A stretch of 64,000 nt of DNA from Nymphaea colorata (Eukaryota > Streptophyta > Magnoliopsida > Nymphaeales > Nymphaeaceae). Each line of letters starts with the position of its first letter. Within the stretch, counting starts at the first letter, position 1. The translations under genes were made by a program, and so were the position numbers. The notes beneath the pieces are model-generated. The model saw only the letters and a list, made by a program, of their open reading frames with translations. It ran no database searches and was not told the DNA's origin. The DNA is taken from contig NC_045149.1 of assembly GCF_008831285.2 (NCBI RefSeq), forward strand, positions 17,499,035-17,563,034, given 5' to 3'. Below are positions 1 through 12,000 of this stretch, piece by piece.

Positions 1-724
1 CTGAAGGAATGCTAAGAATATAAAAAAAAAAGTTATAAATTTGAGATCATGAATGATTGCAAACTACATCAGACATAATCAAACAACCTCACTATGCAGT
101 AAATATCAACCATTATCTTGCAAACGGTGCATATAACACACCGATGATTTGTACCAACTCTTATCAATCGATTAACTCTTTTGCCTTTAAAAAAATAAAC
201 AACATTGACAAAAAATAAATTTATCGAACTAAAAGAGGTTTGATCATTCCTCCAAAGAGAAAAAAAAAAGAAGAAGCGTTGTTCCTGTTTTTGAGTTTTA
301 ATCGAACTAGCAGCACAAAACCAAGTAAAATTCATAATGAAATTATGCATAATTGGGGATTCTAAATGGAAATACGCATAATGTTCGGGTTAGACACAGG
401 GTCGAAATCGGTTCGGATAAAGCCGAAAAGAGGGGAAAGAAAGAAAAAGAAGAGACTCCTCTGACTTGAGTGCGAAGCTCTGCTTCGGACACGTAGGCAA
501 CTCAACACGGTCGGAGGGGGAGAAGGCGTTCCTCGATTTCTTTGGCGTGCTCGTCTTCCTTTGTCCTTCCTTACCCGCCAGACCAGCCAGGATGCGGAAG
601 GAGGACCCTCCTTAGGGAGAGGGGGAGAGAGAGAGAGAGAGATTGCTATCGATTGATCGAGCTAGAAGAATCGGTTGATCGAGAGTAAGAGAAGAGGAAA
701 GAAGAGATTGATCGAGTTAAGTTG
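1..724. other. upstream region and leader of the NAC gene
   Basis: No coding region is supported here. The first 400 bases are AT-rich. From about 420 the sequence becomes purine-rich with GA runs, which fits a transcribed leader before the ATG at 725. The short minus-strand frame at 69-350 is low-complexity (poly-F) and is not a gene. No clear TATA box was identified. Confidence 0.5.
617..642. repeat. GA-rich microsatellite in the NAC leader
   Basis: An imperfect (GA)n run lies about 85 bases upstream of the NAC start codon. GA tracts are common in plant 5' leaders and can bind GAGA-type (BBR/BPC) factors. Such binding is inference here. Confidence 0.8.
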
Positions 725-3700
725 ATGGGCGGCGACGTATCTCTACCGCCGGGTTTCAGATTCCATCCCACCGACGATGAGTTGGTGAGTTACTACCTCA
801 AGAGGAAGGTTAATGGCAAACCTATCAGATTCAACGCCATCTCCGAGATCGATGTTTACAAGTCCGAGCCATGGGATCTCCCTGGTAATCCGCCCTCTTC
901 CTATGTGCTCATTTTTTGCTACAGCAAAACCCTAGAACCATTTCGGTCGTTGTTTTTTTTTGGTTTGGTTTTGTTTCTCTTTCGAATCCATTTGATTCCT
1001 GGTGGGGATTTTGCTGTTATATTTGATGGGGACTGAATCGTGGCGTTTTCAACGTGTGCAGCGCGTTCTTGTTTGAAGAGCAGGGATCTGGAATGGTACT
1101 TTTTCAGTCCCCTTGATAGGAAATATGGGAATGGGTCGAGGACGAACCGGGCGACGGAGCTGGGGTTCTGGAAGACCACCGGGAAGGATAGGGCGATCAA
1201 GCGGAATACGAAAACTGTTGGGATGAAGAAGACTCTGGTTTATCATAAAGGGAGGGCGCCTCGTGGGGAACGGACCAATTGGGTCATGCACGAGTACCGT
1301 CTCCAGGAAGAGGAGGCGTCGGGTGCGAACGGTGGAGCTCCGGTAATTCCATGGAACTTTTGTCGACTGCGACCGTGCCTGATTTTTTGGGGTTTTGTGA
1401 CGACGTATGGTTGGTTTTGATTTGCTTTGTTTTGTTGATCTGGGGGCAGACGGATGCGTACGTCATTTGCAGGATCTTTCAGAAAAGCGGTGCCGGGCCG
1501 AAAAATGGTGAGCAGTACGGAGCGCCGTTTATTGAGGAAGAGTGGGAAGATGACGATGTTGCTGAGTCCGAGATGCCATTCGCTATGATGAAACACGAGG
1601 AATCTTCTCCCGAGGCACCGGCGCCTGTTGATCATTCGATGGTGGTTCCAAAGGCCGAGGATGATGCATTTTCTACACAATTTCCTGGTCTACCTTCTAC
1701 ACCTGATAACTTGGGTCAAAATTCGGCCGATTCTGGGGACCGCCTGTTAATGTCTTTGGAGGAGATTGATCAATTTCTTCTAGATACTGCCGAGCAAAAT
1801 GAGGCTAAGGGGAGTTCTTCTTATGCCGATGCGGTTGCTCCAGAGAACGATCATGATCGGGTATATATGGTTATCTTTTGCATCTTTATTTATGTATTTT
1901 ATACCATTATTATCCCCATCATCAAGGCGTTCGGCTTTCTCATTGCTGTTATTGTAGTTTGCTGCTTATTTGTTTAATGGTTTGGAGCAGGAATTTGATT
2001 TGTCTATATGCAATTTTGTTTAATTGTTATCTGCACATCCATCGCCTTAAACATGTTGTCTACTGCTGTTACTAATTTTCTGGCTGTCTTTCTTGGTTTT
2101 GAGATGGTATTTGGTTTGTTTATATGTTTCTACTTTGAATGTAGGAACTTGAGTGTTCTATTCTGAAGAATGAGCATGTATGAATAATTGAATTCCATAT
2201 ATATTTTTCAAACCTATTCGAGGTTTCGCCAAGGATTAACATTATTACGTGAAACTATCTCATTAAAATACATTACTATACTGGGAATCTTTGATAGCTA
2301 TCACAGATCTGAAGCCAATATGCTGCTCTCAATAATCGTGTTTGTAGAATTTGTGAAGTCTTATCAAGAGATCCCCCAGCGGGGTTGCAGCGAAAGTCTT
2401 ATCAAGAGGTTGGTTACATTTTTTCAGGAATCTATAGAAAAGCATGTTACTAGGTTAGGAAGCTAGGGTATCTGTTCGAAGATGAAACCTGATGACTCAT
2501 TTAGATGACGACAAGAAAAAATGGTGCGATCTGCTTTATTGTTTTCCTTTCCCTGATATCATCCTGCTAAATCTAGTTCCTAACCTCTGCTAATTATTCA
2601 AGTTTGTGTATCTTCCATCACATGGAGAACTTGGTGCCACCCTTTGTGGTGGGCACCAGAAAATTCAGCTTCTCTCCTCTTTAGTTTTCAAATGTTTGAC
2701 AACTTTTTATATAGCATGCCCCAGAAGTGTATATATATATATATATTGGGGTGGGGTTTTTTGGCGGGTGGGGGGTTGGCTGGAGGTGGTTTCTTTAACC
2801 TTGGCAGCGAAGAAGACTGCCCACCTTGGCAGCGAAGAAGACTGCCCACGCAGAATAGTTGTGGATGGATCCAGAAGCTGTCTTTATCCTGCCCCTGATG
2901 CATGTATAACTTCTATGTGTGCACATCACAAAAGTGATTCTTTTGGGGGAGGCACACATCCGTGTACCAAATGGTCCATAAACAATCAACTTAGCCATGT
3001 CTGTAGAGCTCTTGTGGCAAAAGGATGATCTTTTAGAGGCTGTTTGGGAATAGTAAGTTAGTAACAGTGTGTTACTGTTCTATGCATCTATCCCAAAGTA
3101 GGGTAGATTCAGGAAACACTTGTTAAAGTATTCAATGAATCTAATAAATTTTTTGGGTTAGATGCATGAGACAGTAGCATACTGTTACTGGTCCCAAAGA
3201 GCCCCTTATGGAATGGATACACAAATACTTCAATTGCTATAGGATATGTTTCATATTTAGTTGGTCTGTTCTTTCTTACGTGGACAATGGAAGCAGTGGA
3301 TAGGATATCAGATGTCAAGTTCTCGTTCTTGGTTTTGCAGGGGCAATGTTGCATTTCCTATTTTAGTCTTGCCTTCATTTTAGTGGAATGAATGTAGCAA
3401 TTGCTTGCTGAAAGTGTAGTCTTTGTAGATGTATAGGCTATTCTAAGACAATCTACAAATCTGCTAATAAGCCATTTTGTAGTAGTCCCCTCTACCACTT
3501 GCTAGAAGAAGAGCAGTTTAGCCTGTTCTACCATAGTTACCTCATATTATGATGACTAAGACTTGACAATGGTCTAACTTAGCGGTGGTAATACTCTTCA
3601 TCTTGATTCGCTTGCAAATATGGCTCAAGGTTTTGCTTTTTGGAATTATCGAAGTCCTTTGGGTCACAACATTTTCAGGAATCTTTAGTATCTATTTGGC

Positions 3701-6700
3701 CATTGGTTTTGTCTTCCTGAGGCTGATTGAACAATCAGCCTCATGTTTCCACCAAAAACTTCTGATAAAAGTTACATTTTCATATGCTAACATTTAGAGA
3801 TGTCATTGTTTACAACTTCTCGATGGCGTGGGCTCCACTGGATAGCTAGCCGTCAGTGTCTCTAATTTGATCAGACTCTATGAGTTAGAAACCTATGAAG
3901 GATGTTGCTTGTCCTTTAAGTCCAAAAGTTAGTGTACTCTTTAGTTGGCAAGGGGCCTTAATGGTTTTATCAACTGAAATCTTACCAGCCTGTGGTGGTT
4001 TCTCCTGGCTAACTAGAAAAAGTTGGTTTTTTGCAATCACAGGTGAGTGACAATTTTATCAATCTGTATATGTTGCAGCAAATTTTCTCAATGACTCAAT
4101 AATTTATACCTTGTCCAGAGTTCGTCTTGTGAACTCATCTTGAATTTTGTCAAATTAAATGTTGAATCTTCTACTTTTAACTATTGAGTGCAATTATTGA
4201 CTTGATAAATACCATACTGGATCATGGATTACAAATATCATGAATTCTGTGAAGACCTGAATGGCAATAAACATTATACCAGTAGATGCAAACTCCATGA
4301 GCAGAAAAATAGTTGATGTTGTGAACATATCACGTTTGAGGTGATAAAATTAACCGTTGAGCAGATGTGGACTAATTAGCCTCTTTAGTGCAGAAGGAAA
4401 TTTTGTACATGATGGTGCATGATTTCCTTCAAAAGCATCCGGATGACCTCACTCACTTTTCCAGGGTGGCAAAAGCAAGGAAAAGTTACCTCCTTTAGAG
4501 GGAACAATCTTTTACCAAAAGGTATGGATGGAATGTCAGCCTGATGCTGATTCGCTTGGTTTATTGCTGTATTTCCTGTCATAAAGGTTGCTCGATAACA
4601 CCTTTCAGGTTTGATCAGATATCTGAGTAGTCTCTCTGGTTTTTATATCTGACCCATGGTTCCCAATATCCAGGGTATTTTTAAAATATTGAGATATCAC
4701 CACATTGAACTCTTCCTATAGTAACTTAAAATGCTCATGCTAAATCTAAAAATATCACTAATAAGTGTAACTGTGATGCTATAGTGATGATGATATGATA
4801 TTTGCATGGTATTTATGTGGGATTTTCTTTTAAAAAATATTCTTTCACACTTTTTAAGCATAAATTTTTTTTCTTGGTTATATGCTTTATGTTTTAGAAA
4901 ATCGCCAGTATATTCTTCCACATTTTGTTGAAAATTTTATTTGTTTTGGAATTTTAAATACTCTCTAGATTTAATTTTCATTTTCTTGCTGTATGGGAAA
5001 CATGCTTTGAAATGGCAAAGCGTGAGCTTTGTAGTGGCTAATATTTATTTGATATGTGGTTTTGTTCCATAAGGTAACCTTTGGAATGCTATTAAAAAAT
5101 TTGACTTGCAGAATTTAGGTTCCGGCCTTCTAGGCGAGAGGTCATTCCCTGTAGCAGAATGGGATACATTTGATAATTTTGCATATCCTGAAGATGCTTT
5201 GGGTTTCTTTGAACAGTCCTATACTGATCCACAAGTACCTGGGTGCAACAGTCAAGATATTAGCAGCTCACCAAATCTGGAAATGGTTTGCCAGCCTACT
5301 GAAGATGGTTCTTTCTTGGAACTGAATGATCTTTCAGAAGAATCAGGACCAGCTGGTTCTCAAGATATTGGAGCAACTGAGATGATTAACAATCCCCTTG
5401 AATACTTTGATGCTTCTCTGGCAAGCTTGCCAATTGACGATGGCTGCTTTTTAGAGATGAATGATCTTTCAAATCCTGAGGATACCAACTCAAATGATTT
5501 TGAAAAACTTGATGAACTCCTGCACTTTTTCAATGAGACTGAGGATAATTTGTATGAGATTGGGTCAGGTTCTGGGGTTCTAGATAAACCAGACATTTTT
5601 GGCAATAATTTGAACACCAAGTCAGAGGTAATTTCCATTCTTGAAAGCACTCTTGATGCACTTACTTTCCAACTCTCAATGAAGGGTTTCCAAAAAATTT
5701 CTGCATATTTACTATCCCAATGCCCCAATGGCATTCTTATTTTTCAGGTGGAGGAAGCATTGATACCAGATGTACGTCTGGAGACCTCACAAATTCATGC
5801 TGCGGAAGTACGTGAGACCTATCCTGGAAATGGCGATGAGATTTTCAACGGAGAGCCAGACAAAGTTACTTGCAACCCAGGTATGCGAATGAGTGTTTCA
5901 TTTCATGTGTCAAGGAGCTGGGCTGAACACGAGTGGAGATTTCAGTGATCCTGGGTAGGGCAACTTTAGGGTAGCTACCCAGCACGATTGATCCAATTTA
6001 GTTTAAGAACATGCCTTTGGTTGTATGTTGCAACTGTTGAACGATAGTTTCCTAGGAAACAGTAACGGGAAGCAAATGAAAGATATATGCTGGTGCTTTC
6101 TCTTGTTTTCTGCAGAAACTTTTGGGTACATACTTAAGGTGGATATGAATGAGGGACATACTGTAATGATGATTGTATTCTCGGGTTTTTTTTTATTTAA
6201 GGTCACATTCACAGCACTTTTTCAACAAGTTGAGAAACTGTAAGCAGTGATTGTGGTCCTTGCTTTGGGGATTCTCCGATCAAATGATCCTGTGATTTTT
6301 GGTAACCACAAGGTGTCTGTGGCCAACAATCACAGCTTTTAATTTGTTAACCCTGGTTGCTGATCCTACTTGTGATTAAAGAAAATCTGCCCGAAATGTA
6401 TTGTCTAGTGCCTTCTGAGCATCACATTTTATTCAGGTTATTGATTTTATCTATCATCATGCAGATAAAAAGTACTATGGCGGATGGGTTAACTCTCTGT
6501 CAAGACGGGTCCATGGCATGCTGGAATCTATTCCTGCACCCCCTGCATCTGCTGCAGAATACCCTCTCAAAGCAGATAAGTCTGGCATCCAGGCATCTCC
6601 AGCTTATGCCTCCAGCTCTGTTCATGTTACTGCTGCAGCTATTCACCTGTCATGCAACGGAATGAATGATGGTCCTCTCTGCAAGAGAGACCTTTCGGGA

Positions 6701-6898
6701 TATCTCTCGGTTCTCTCAATGAAGAATGACCTTTATTGCACGGAACCTCTTGTAGGCCTTGTTGGCGTCCCTGCCATTTTAGACCTCTCTGGCAGGAAGG
6801 GCTTCACGTTATTTATCAGGGCATGCTTTCATCTCTTTGTTGTGATCATGCTGTTCGCAGTAAGTTATAAACTGAGGAGCTGCATTTCTGCTAGATGA
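725..6898 (+). CDS. membrane-tethered NAC transcription factor, NAC053/NAC078 (NTL) type
   Basis: Six exons join with consistent phases: 725-884, 1062-1342, 1450-1860, 5112-5627, 5748-5880, 6465-6898, giving 644 residues. The NAC DNA-binding domain spans about residues 7-158: subdomain [16 protein letters not shown], the DNA-contact motif WKTTGKDR at 90-97, then [20 protein letters not shown] and [13 protein letters not shown]. The long acidic middle is the probable activation region. The C-terminus has the family motif [12 protein letters not shown] and one hydrophobic segment at about 614-633, followed by a short basic tail. This layout is that of NTL factors, which sit in the ER or plasma membrane and are released by proteolysis. 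NAC053/NAC078 relatives control proteasome-stress and ROS genes (family knowledge). The first NAC intron, after DLP, is at a position common in the family. Exon 4-5 splicing is less certain because the 120-base intron is open in frame. Confidence 0.9.
2799..2848. repeat. 25-bp tandem duplication
   Basis: Two adjacent identical 25-base copies begin CCTTGGCAGCGAAGAAGACT, at 2799-2823 and 2824-2848, inside NAC intron 3 just after a G-rich run. Confidence 0.95.
3036..3205. mobile_element. Tourist-like MITE (PIF/Harbinger type)
   Basis: This 170-bp element has terminal inverted repeats: GAGGCTGTTTGGGA on the left and TCCCAAAGAGCCCC on the right match at 12 of 14 positions. The inverted similarity continues inward for about 50 bases, including AGTAACAG/TACTGTTACT and ATGCATCTA/TAGATGCAT. 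It is flanked by TTA on both sides (3033-3035 and 3206-3208), the target duplication typical of PIF/Harbinger elements. It has no coding capacity. Confidence 0.8.
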
Positions 6899-8854
6899 TG
6901 TCATCCTAGATGCACTTACTCGAAGACCTGCATCTACTAAAGCTTTCTGCAGATCTTTGTGCTGTTTCTTTGAAACTTAGGTATACAAATTCAAGAATAT
7001 CTATACGACGGCAGCCATTGTAGTCGTTTAATAAGAAAGAAAAATACAACTGAAAGGATACTTATGTACTTTGACAACAGTCATGATTGGTTTGGTGCAT
7101 GTTCTCTTCTTCTTCTTCGTCTGCTTTATTGTTTCTATTTATTCCTACTTTTTACTGGTTTCTTATTATAGGGAATATTTGAATATTGAGGATAAATGCT
7201 TGGAGGTTGACCCATCTCTTTCAGTTTCTAATGTTACAGAAGTCGGTGCCTCCAAGATCACAGGCCTGTGTCCCTCGTAATCAACGTCATAGTTTCGCGT
7301 CATATGGCAACATCATGCTCAACTGCAACGAGTTCTAGTGCACCTGGCTTGTGCTTCGAGTGAGGTCCAAGGTAGGTTAAGTGGGTACCCATAAACAACC
7401 TCGATCGTTATAAAGTGGGTTCAAGATGCCACTTCAAGCACATGGCTAGTCGACCCTGGTTGAGTTGGTCCTTAGTCAATTCAAGCCGGTCTCTATCTGG
7501 ATGTTAGGAAGGCCAGGTTTAAGTCGAACTCAAACAAGGTTAGCTTAGAAGAACTTTCCCCCCTTTCGCTGTCACTAGTTGCCATGCGAAAGCCACAATA
7601 AAAAGGAAAAGTAGAGTTGATTATCTCACATGAGGCAAGGCTTGGATTTGCTTAGATTGTGTACCAAACCGTAAGAACTAACTTGTGGTCCTTGGTGTTT
7701 TCTCTTTTGTTCTTGCCTGCAAATAAACCATTTTGGGAGCGGTCACTTTCAATTCCTTGGGAAGGGGAGAACGCACCTGCCTCTTTCCTGCGGGTCCTGC
7801 TTTGCATTGATTCGGACAAGACAAGGCACGTGATTCCAACCCACAGTTCGTTAAATAATCTCACTTTTTAACACTGGAAATGGTGTTCTGGACCTTACCT
7901 GATCCAAGGGAAATAGCATAAAAATGATTTATTTGGGCTTATATCTAACGGGGTCTGCATGCCTGGTAGCCATGTTAGTGTAACCATGTGAACACCTGGA
8001 GCAGAGGTGTAAACTGAAAGCCAAAGCCTCAAATCTCGGAGTTTTTTCCCATCATCACTGATGTCGGTAGGCGATTGTGTTGCTCGGCTTTGGGTTTCTC
8101 CTTGTTGCCAACCAAAGGAAGAATATCAGATTTTAGTTCAGATCTCAGCTTAGGTTGGAATGGGGACATAGTATAAACTGCCTTTGGTTCATGCCGATTA
8201 ACAAGGCGCATGTCTAGTCCACATCGGAGATGGGAAAACTAAAAAAAATATGTGACCTGGCATGTTTACTTGATGGACCAGTAGTTGACTATTGAGACAA
8301 CTAAAATGAACAGAGCATATGCAAGAATTATCGAAAAGAGATCGATGACAGGAATCATGAGAGCATCAGACATGATCCATTGATGCTTCTGATTAGTAAG
8401 TACTCACAAGACCTATACTTAGGTGAGTGTCCCAAAGAAAGTTTTCTAAAGTATAAATCCATCATCCAGAGCCACTTTGCACTAAAAAAGATGGATGAAA
8501 CAGTAGGGACCTTATCAATAAATGGGTGTCATCTACGTTTGGACTTCATTCTTGTGAGCCAGTTAAAGACATTATAAGGAGTACTCAACAGAACCCAGTA
8601 GAGTCTGCGCTCCAACTCTGCAAGCTCCGTCTGCAATTGCACGAATACCCGTGCTGTAAGGAGGTGGAAGGGGGCCCAAAGCAATGCCACACCGCAAGGA
8701 GAGAGAGAGAGAAAGGGATCCCCATCAACCAAAGCATCCATTTGTCTGCTGCTTTATGTTGCCTCCACCCCCAACCCGGTAGTTGGACGCCACCTTTTGC
8801 CTCTCATTGCGACTTCCTTTTATTCTTTTACCAGCAAGACATACAAAGAATAAC

Positions 8855-8893
<39 letters not shown>

Positions 8894-9078
8894 GATGGAA
8901 ATTGATTTTTTATTATCAAAAGAGAGAGAAAAATGGTGTTGATTTTTTATTGCTGAGAACCAGAAAACCAAACAAGATCTCGTTTTGTTCATCACTGTGC
9001 TACCATAAAGCCAGTAACTCCGTAGCAATCACCAGCATCCAATCAAAAGTATAAAGAAAGTCTAAGAGGGTAGTGAAG
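6899..9078. other. NAC to RABC1 intergenic region
   Basis: This holds the NAC 3' UTR and the RABC1 promoter and leader. AATAAG near 7031 is a possible polyadenylation signal for NAC. The frames at 7071-7280, 7652-7871 and 8526-8861 show no domain. GA-rich runs occur at about 8700 and 8861-8888 near RABC1. Confidence 0.5.
8861..8888. repeat. GA microsatellite in the RABC1 leader
   Basis: A pure (GA)14 tract lies about 190 bases before the RABC1 ATG. A second shorter GA run follows at about 8921. Confidence 0.95.
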
Positions 9079-12000
9079 ATGGGTTCTGCTGGAGGCTACG
9101 ATTTCTCGTTCAAGATTCTGCTTATTGGTGACTCAGGTGTTGGGAAGAGCAGTCTTCTGCTTAGCTTCACGTCTCATTCCCTGGAGTCTCTCGCTCCCAC
9201 CATAGGTATCTTTACTTCGTTATTTTCTTGGTGTCTGATTTGTTTTTTGGTAAAGTCCTGCAGAACATTATATTGTTGGTGAGGATGGGAAACTGGCTCT
9301 CGTTTTTCTTAAAAGATCTGGACTGGAAAATTTTAAGTGATTGTTTTTTGTGGCGTATATGAAGAACGGTTTCTTTAGGAATCTAAATAGTCTTACTTTG
9401 TTACGCTTTACTTTTGTTTTGCAAGAACGAATGAACGTTTTGCTGATTAAAAATGATTGCATGCACCATTTTTGTTGCTGCTGATTGAATTATTTCTGCA
9501 TGTATGGATCATGGTTCTAAGGTAGTGAATTTAAGAAAGTCATTGAGTAGGAGACGGTAGGAATTTCAACCATGTATGCCCGTAATAGATGATGTACGCC
9601 CGTAATGGATAGGAAATAGGGCAAGCAGTGCATGCATGTTTTGGTGATTCAGATCGTGCTGTCTGTGGATTCTGTGGAACTGGAATCTTTACTTGCCACT
9701 TTTTTTGATCTGATGTTGAAAGGGGATGGAATTGGACGTGCCTGATGTGATACAGTCGGTAGCCTGATGGCCCATCTACTTGGAATATTGCAGTAGGCTT
9801 TTTTCTTGGGGAGACATGGTGATAAGGACCTCTTATTTTCCGATGGAGGAGAAGTTGCCTTTCAGAATAGATTTTGACAATGTTTTACAGTCAAAGGGGT
9901 TTCCTTTGGGTCCCTTTTCAATCTTGATTGGAATGGATGTTGGTAATGCATTTGTAGAAAGAAAGTTGACTATTTGCCAGCTGCGTTCTGCTGTGTAGGA
10001 TTTTGGTGTTGCTCACAAGGGCCCCATTCATCTGGCTAGGTGGGTTATCTTAAATCCTTCTAAGTTGAAGGGGGTTTACTGTTCAATGCCTCAGGTTTCT
10101 ATCCTTTTGCAATAAGAACAAAACAGCAGATACGCTTCCATAGTGGGCTAGGAAAGGATACCCGGAAGTTTTACATAGAGAGAATCAGTGGAGAGTATAG
10201 GGTAAACATGCAAATTAGGTCAGACACGTCCAAAAAGCTCATCGATCTTCCTTGTCATTGGGAAAAAAAGGAATACAAGTTTTTAGGCTTTGAATCTTTT
10301 GCAAGTTAAATATTATGAAGCTTTATAATACTTCAATTTGGAGTAGAGGAAGCAGAATGGGCTAGATTAGCTTGCTTTTATGCCGCTGACGTAGAGAGCT
10401 GCAGAGTTTGAGACGTTGTGGAAAAATCTACTTTAGTCCTGAAAAAGCATTTTTCTATTGGGCAAATACATCCGTTCATTTCTAGGTGAGCAGGAGGTTA
10501 GCAACCTACTGGTGGGAAAAGAGGCCTGAAGGCCCACCACCCAACCCCTCCCAATGGTCCATTCACTTCAACATGACTCGGTAAATGGCATTAGTCGACA
10601 TCGCTGTCCTATTGGTGCTGGAAACTCTCAAATTTGGTTGGGCATGCCATTTGTCTTTCTGGACACATTATGGAAAGGAAGTTGTCAGTTTCTATGATGG
10701 GTTTAAGATGTGACCATTTTGTACTGTAGTACACAGGTGCACCATGCTATCTTGTTTATGTGAGGCTCCTAGACATGCTATCACGTGAAGTTTGCTCAGG
10801 AAGTGTGTTCTACATGAATAATGTATGAAATCTTCAAAATTGACATGCAATTGTGTGTGCATGTATGTGGGTTTTTGTTTTTTAAACTTAATTTTATAGG
10901 TCAAAGGAGGAATTATATGTTGAGAAGTGGATCCATGCACAATAATGTGCAAAGGATGAAACACTCTCTTGTATAATCTTCTCCATCATTTTCCAAATAA
11001 CCTTTATTACCAGCGGGCAAGGTGACTATGACGTGTCTTTATTTATTTAATTATAAGTGGGGACCCTGACCATCAATTATCCCCCTTACAGAAGCACCTA
11101 ATTTTGGCTCCCTTGTGGTTGCATGGAATCTAGAAGAACATGGATAAGTTAAGAACTTATTATCCAGTGGTTATTCTAGTCATATTGATTCACATAAGCA
11201 AATCTGGTAGATGGTTGTGTATTATTGTACTGCCATAGCTTGTGAAAATGGTTGAGCTTGTTAAGTCAAGTTTTAATATTTTGAATTTTTGAGCTAAATT
11301 TTTCACTAGGAGAGAGGCATTTCAAGTTTACGATGAGGCAAATCTTTTGGTGTGCATTATTGCTTTCTGTGTCGTACATATATATCCTCCCTTGTGACAG
11401 TGAATTTTGTTGTTCTAACTTCTATGTAACTTGTAGGAGTGGACTTCAAGATCAAGCAGCTAACTGTTGCAGGAAAGAAACTTAAGCTTACAATTTGGGA
11501 CACTGGTAAATTTTATCAAGTGCTTATATGGAAGTTGTTGGAATTCACAATTTTTTAATCTGTAGTTTGTTTTCCATTTACTAGATTCATTATCCTCATT
11601 CCAGGCTTAGCGACCTTGTTTATTTTCGTGGTTGGTTTATTTCAACTTTTATAGGCTTGAACAGATGGTATAAGCCAAGGTCCGTTAGGTCTATGAGAGC
11701 AATCTCATTCCATGTACCTGTTATATATCATTAAGATGGTTGTTACTTGAAAGTCTTGGTTTGTTGCCATTTTCACATACTCTGGATTCTCTGTCCCCTC
11801 TTTAACCTAGAGAACTATTTCTGTTGGAATCAACGTAAGTTGTGGATTGAATCTTGCCATTTTGAGATTTATGACCTTAAAGAGCGACTTATAGCTTGCG
11901 TTGAATGCTGATGTTGACTAGATCGCCTTATCATTTGAATGACATTAAGGATATTTCTACTGTTTCTTTTCTAATTCAAAGCATGAAATGGCCTCAGTGA

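Larger units (their letters stand above)
1861..5111 (+). other. NAC intron 3 (3.25 kb)
   Basis: This intron runs from CGG|GTATAT to TTGCAG|AAT at phase 0. It holds a 25-bp tandem duplication (2799-2848), a short AT run near 2730 and a Tourist-like MITE (3036-3205). The remainder is unique AT-rich sequence with no supported gene. The open frames at 2188-2466 and 2606-3028 match no family I recognise. Confidence 0.75.
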
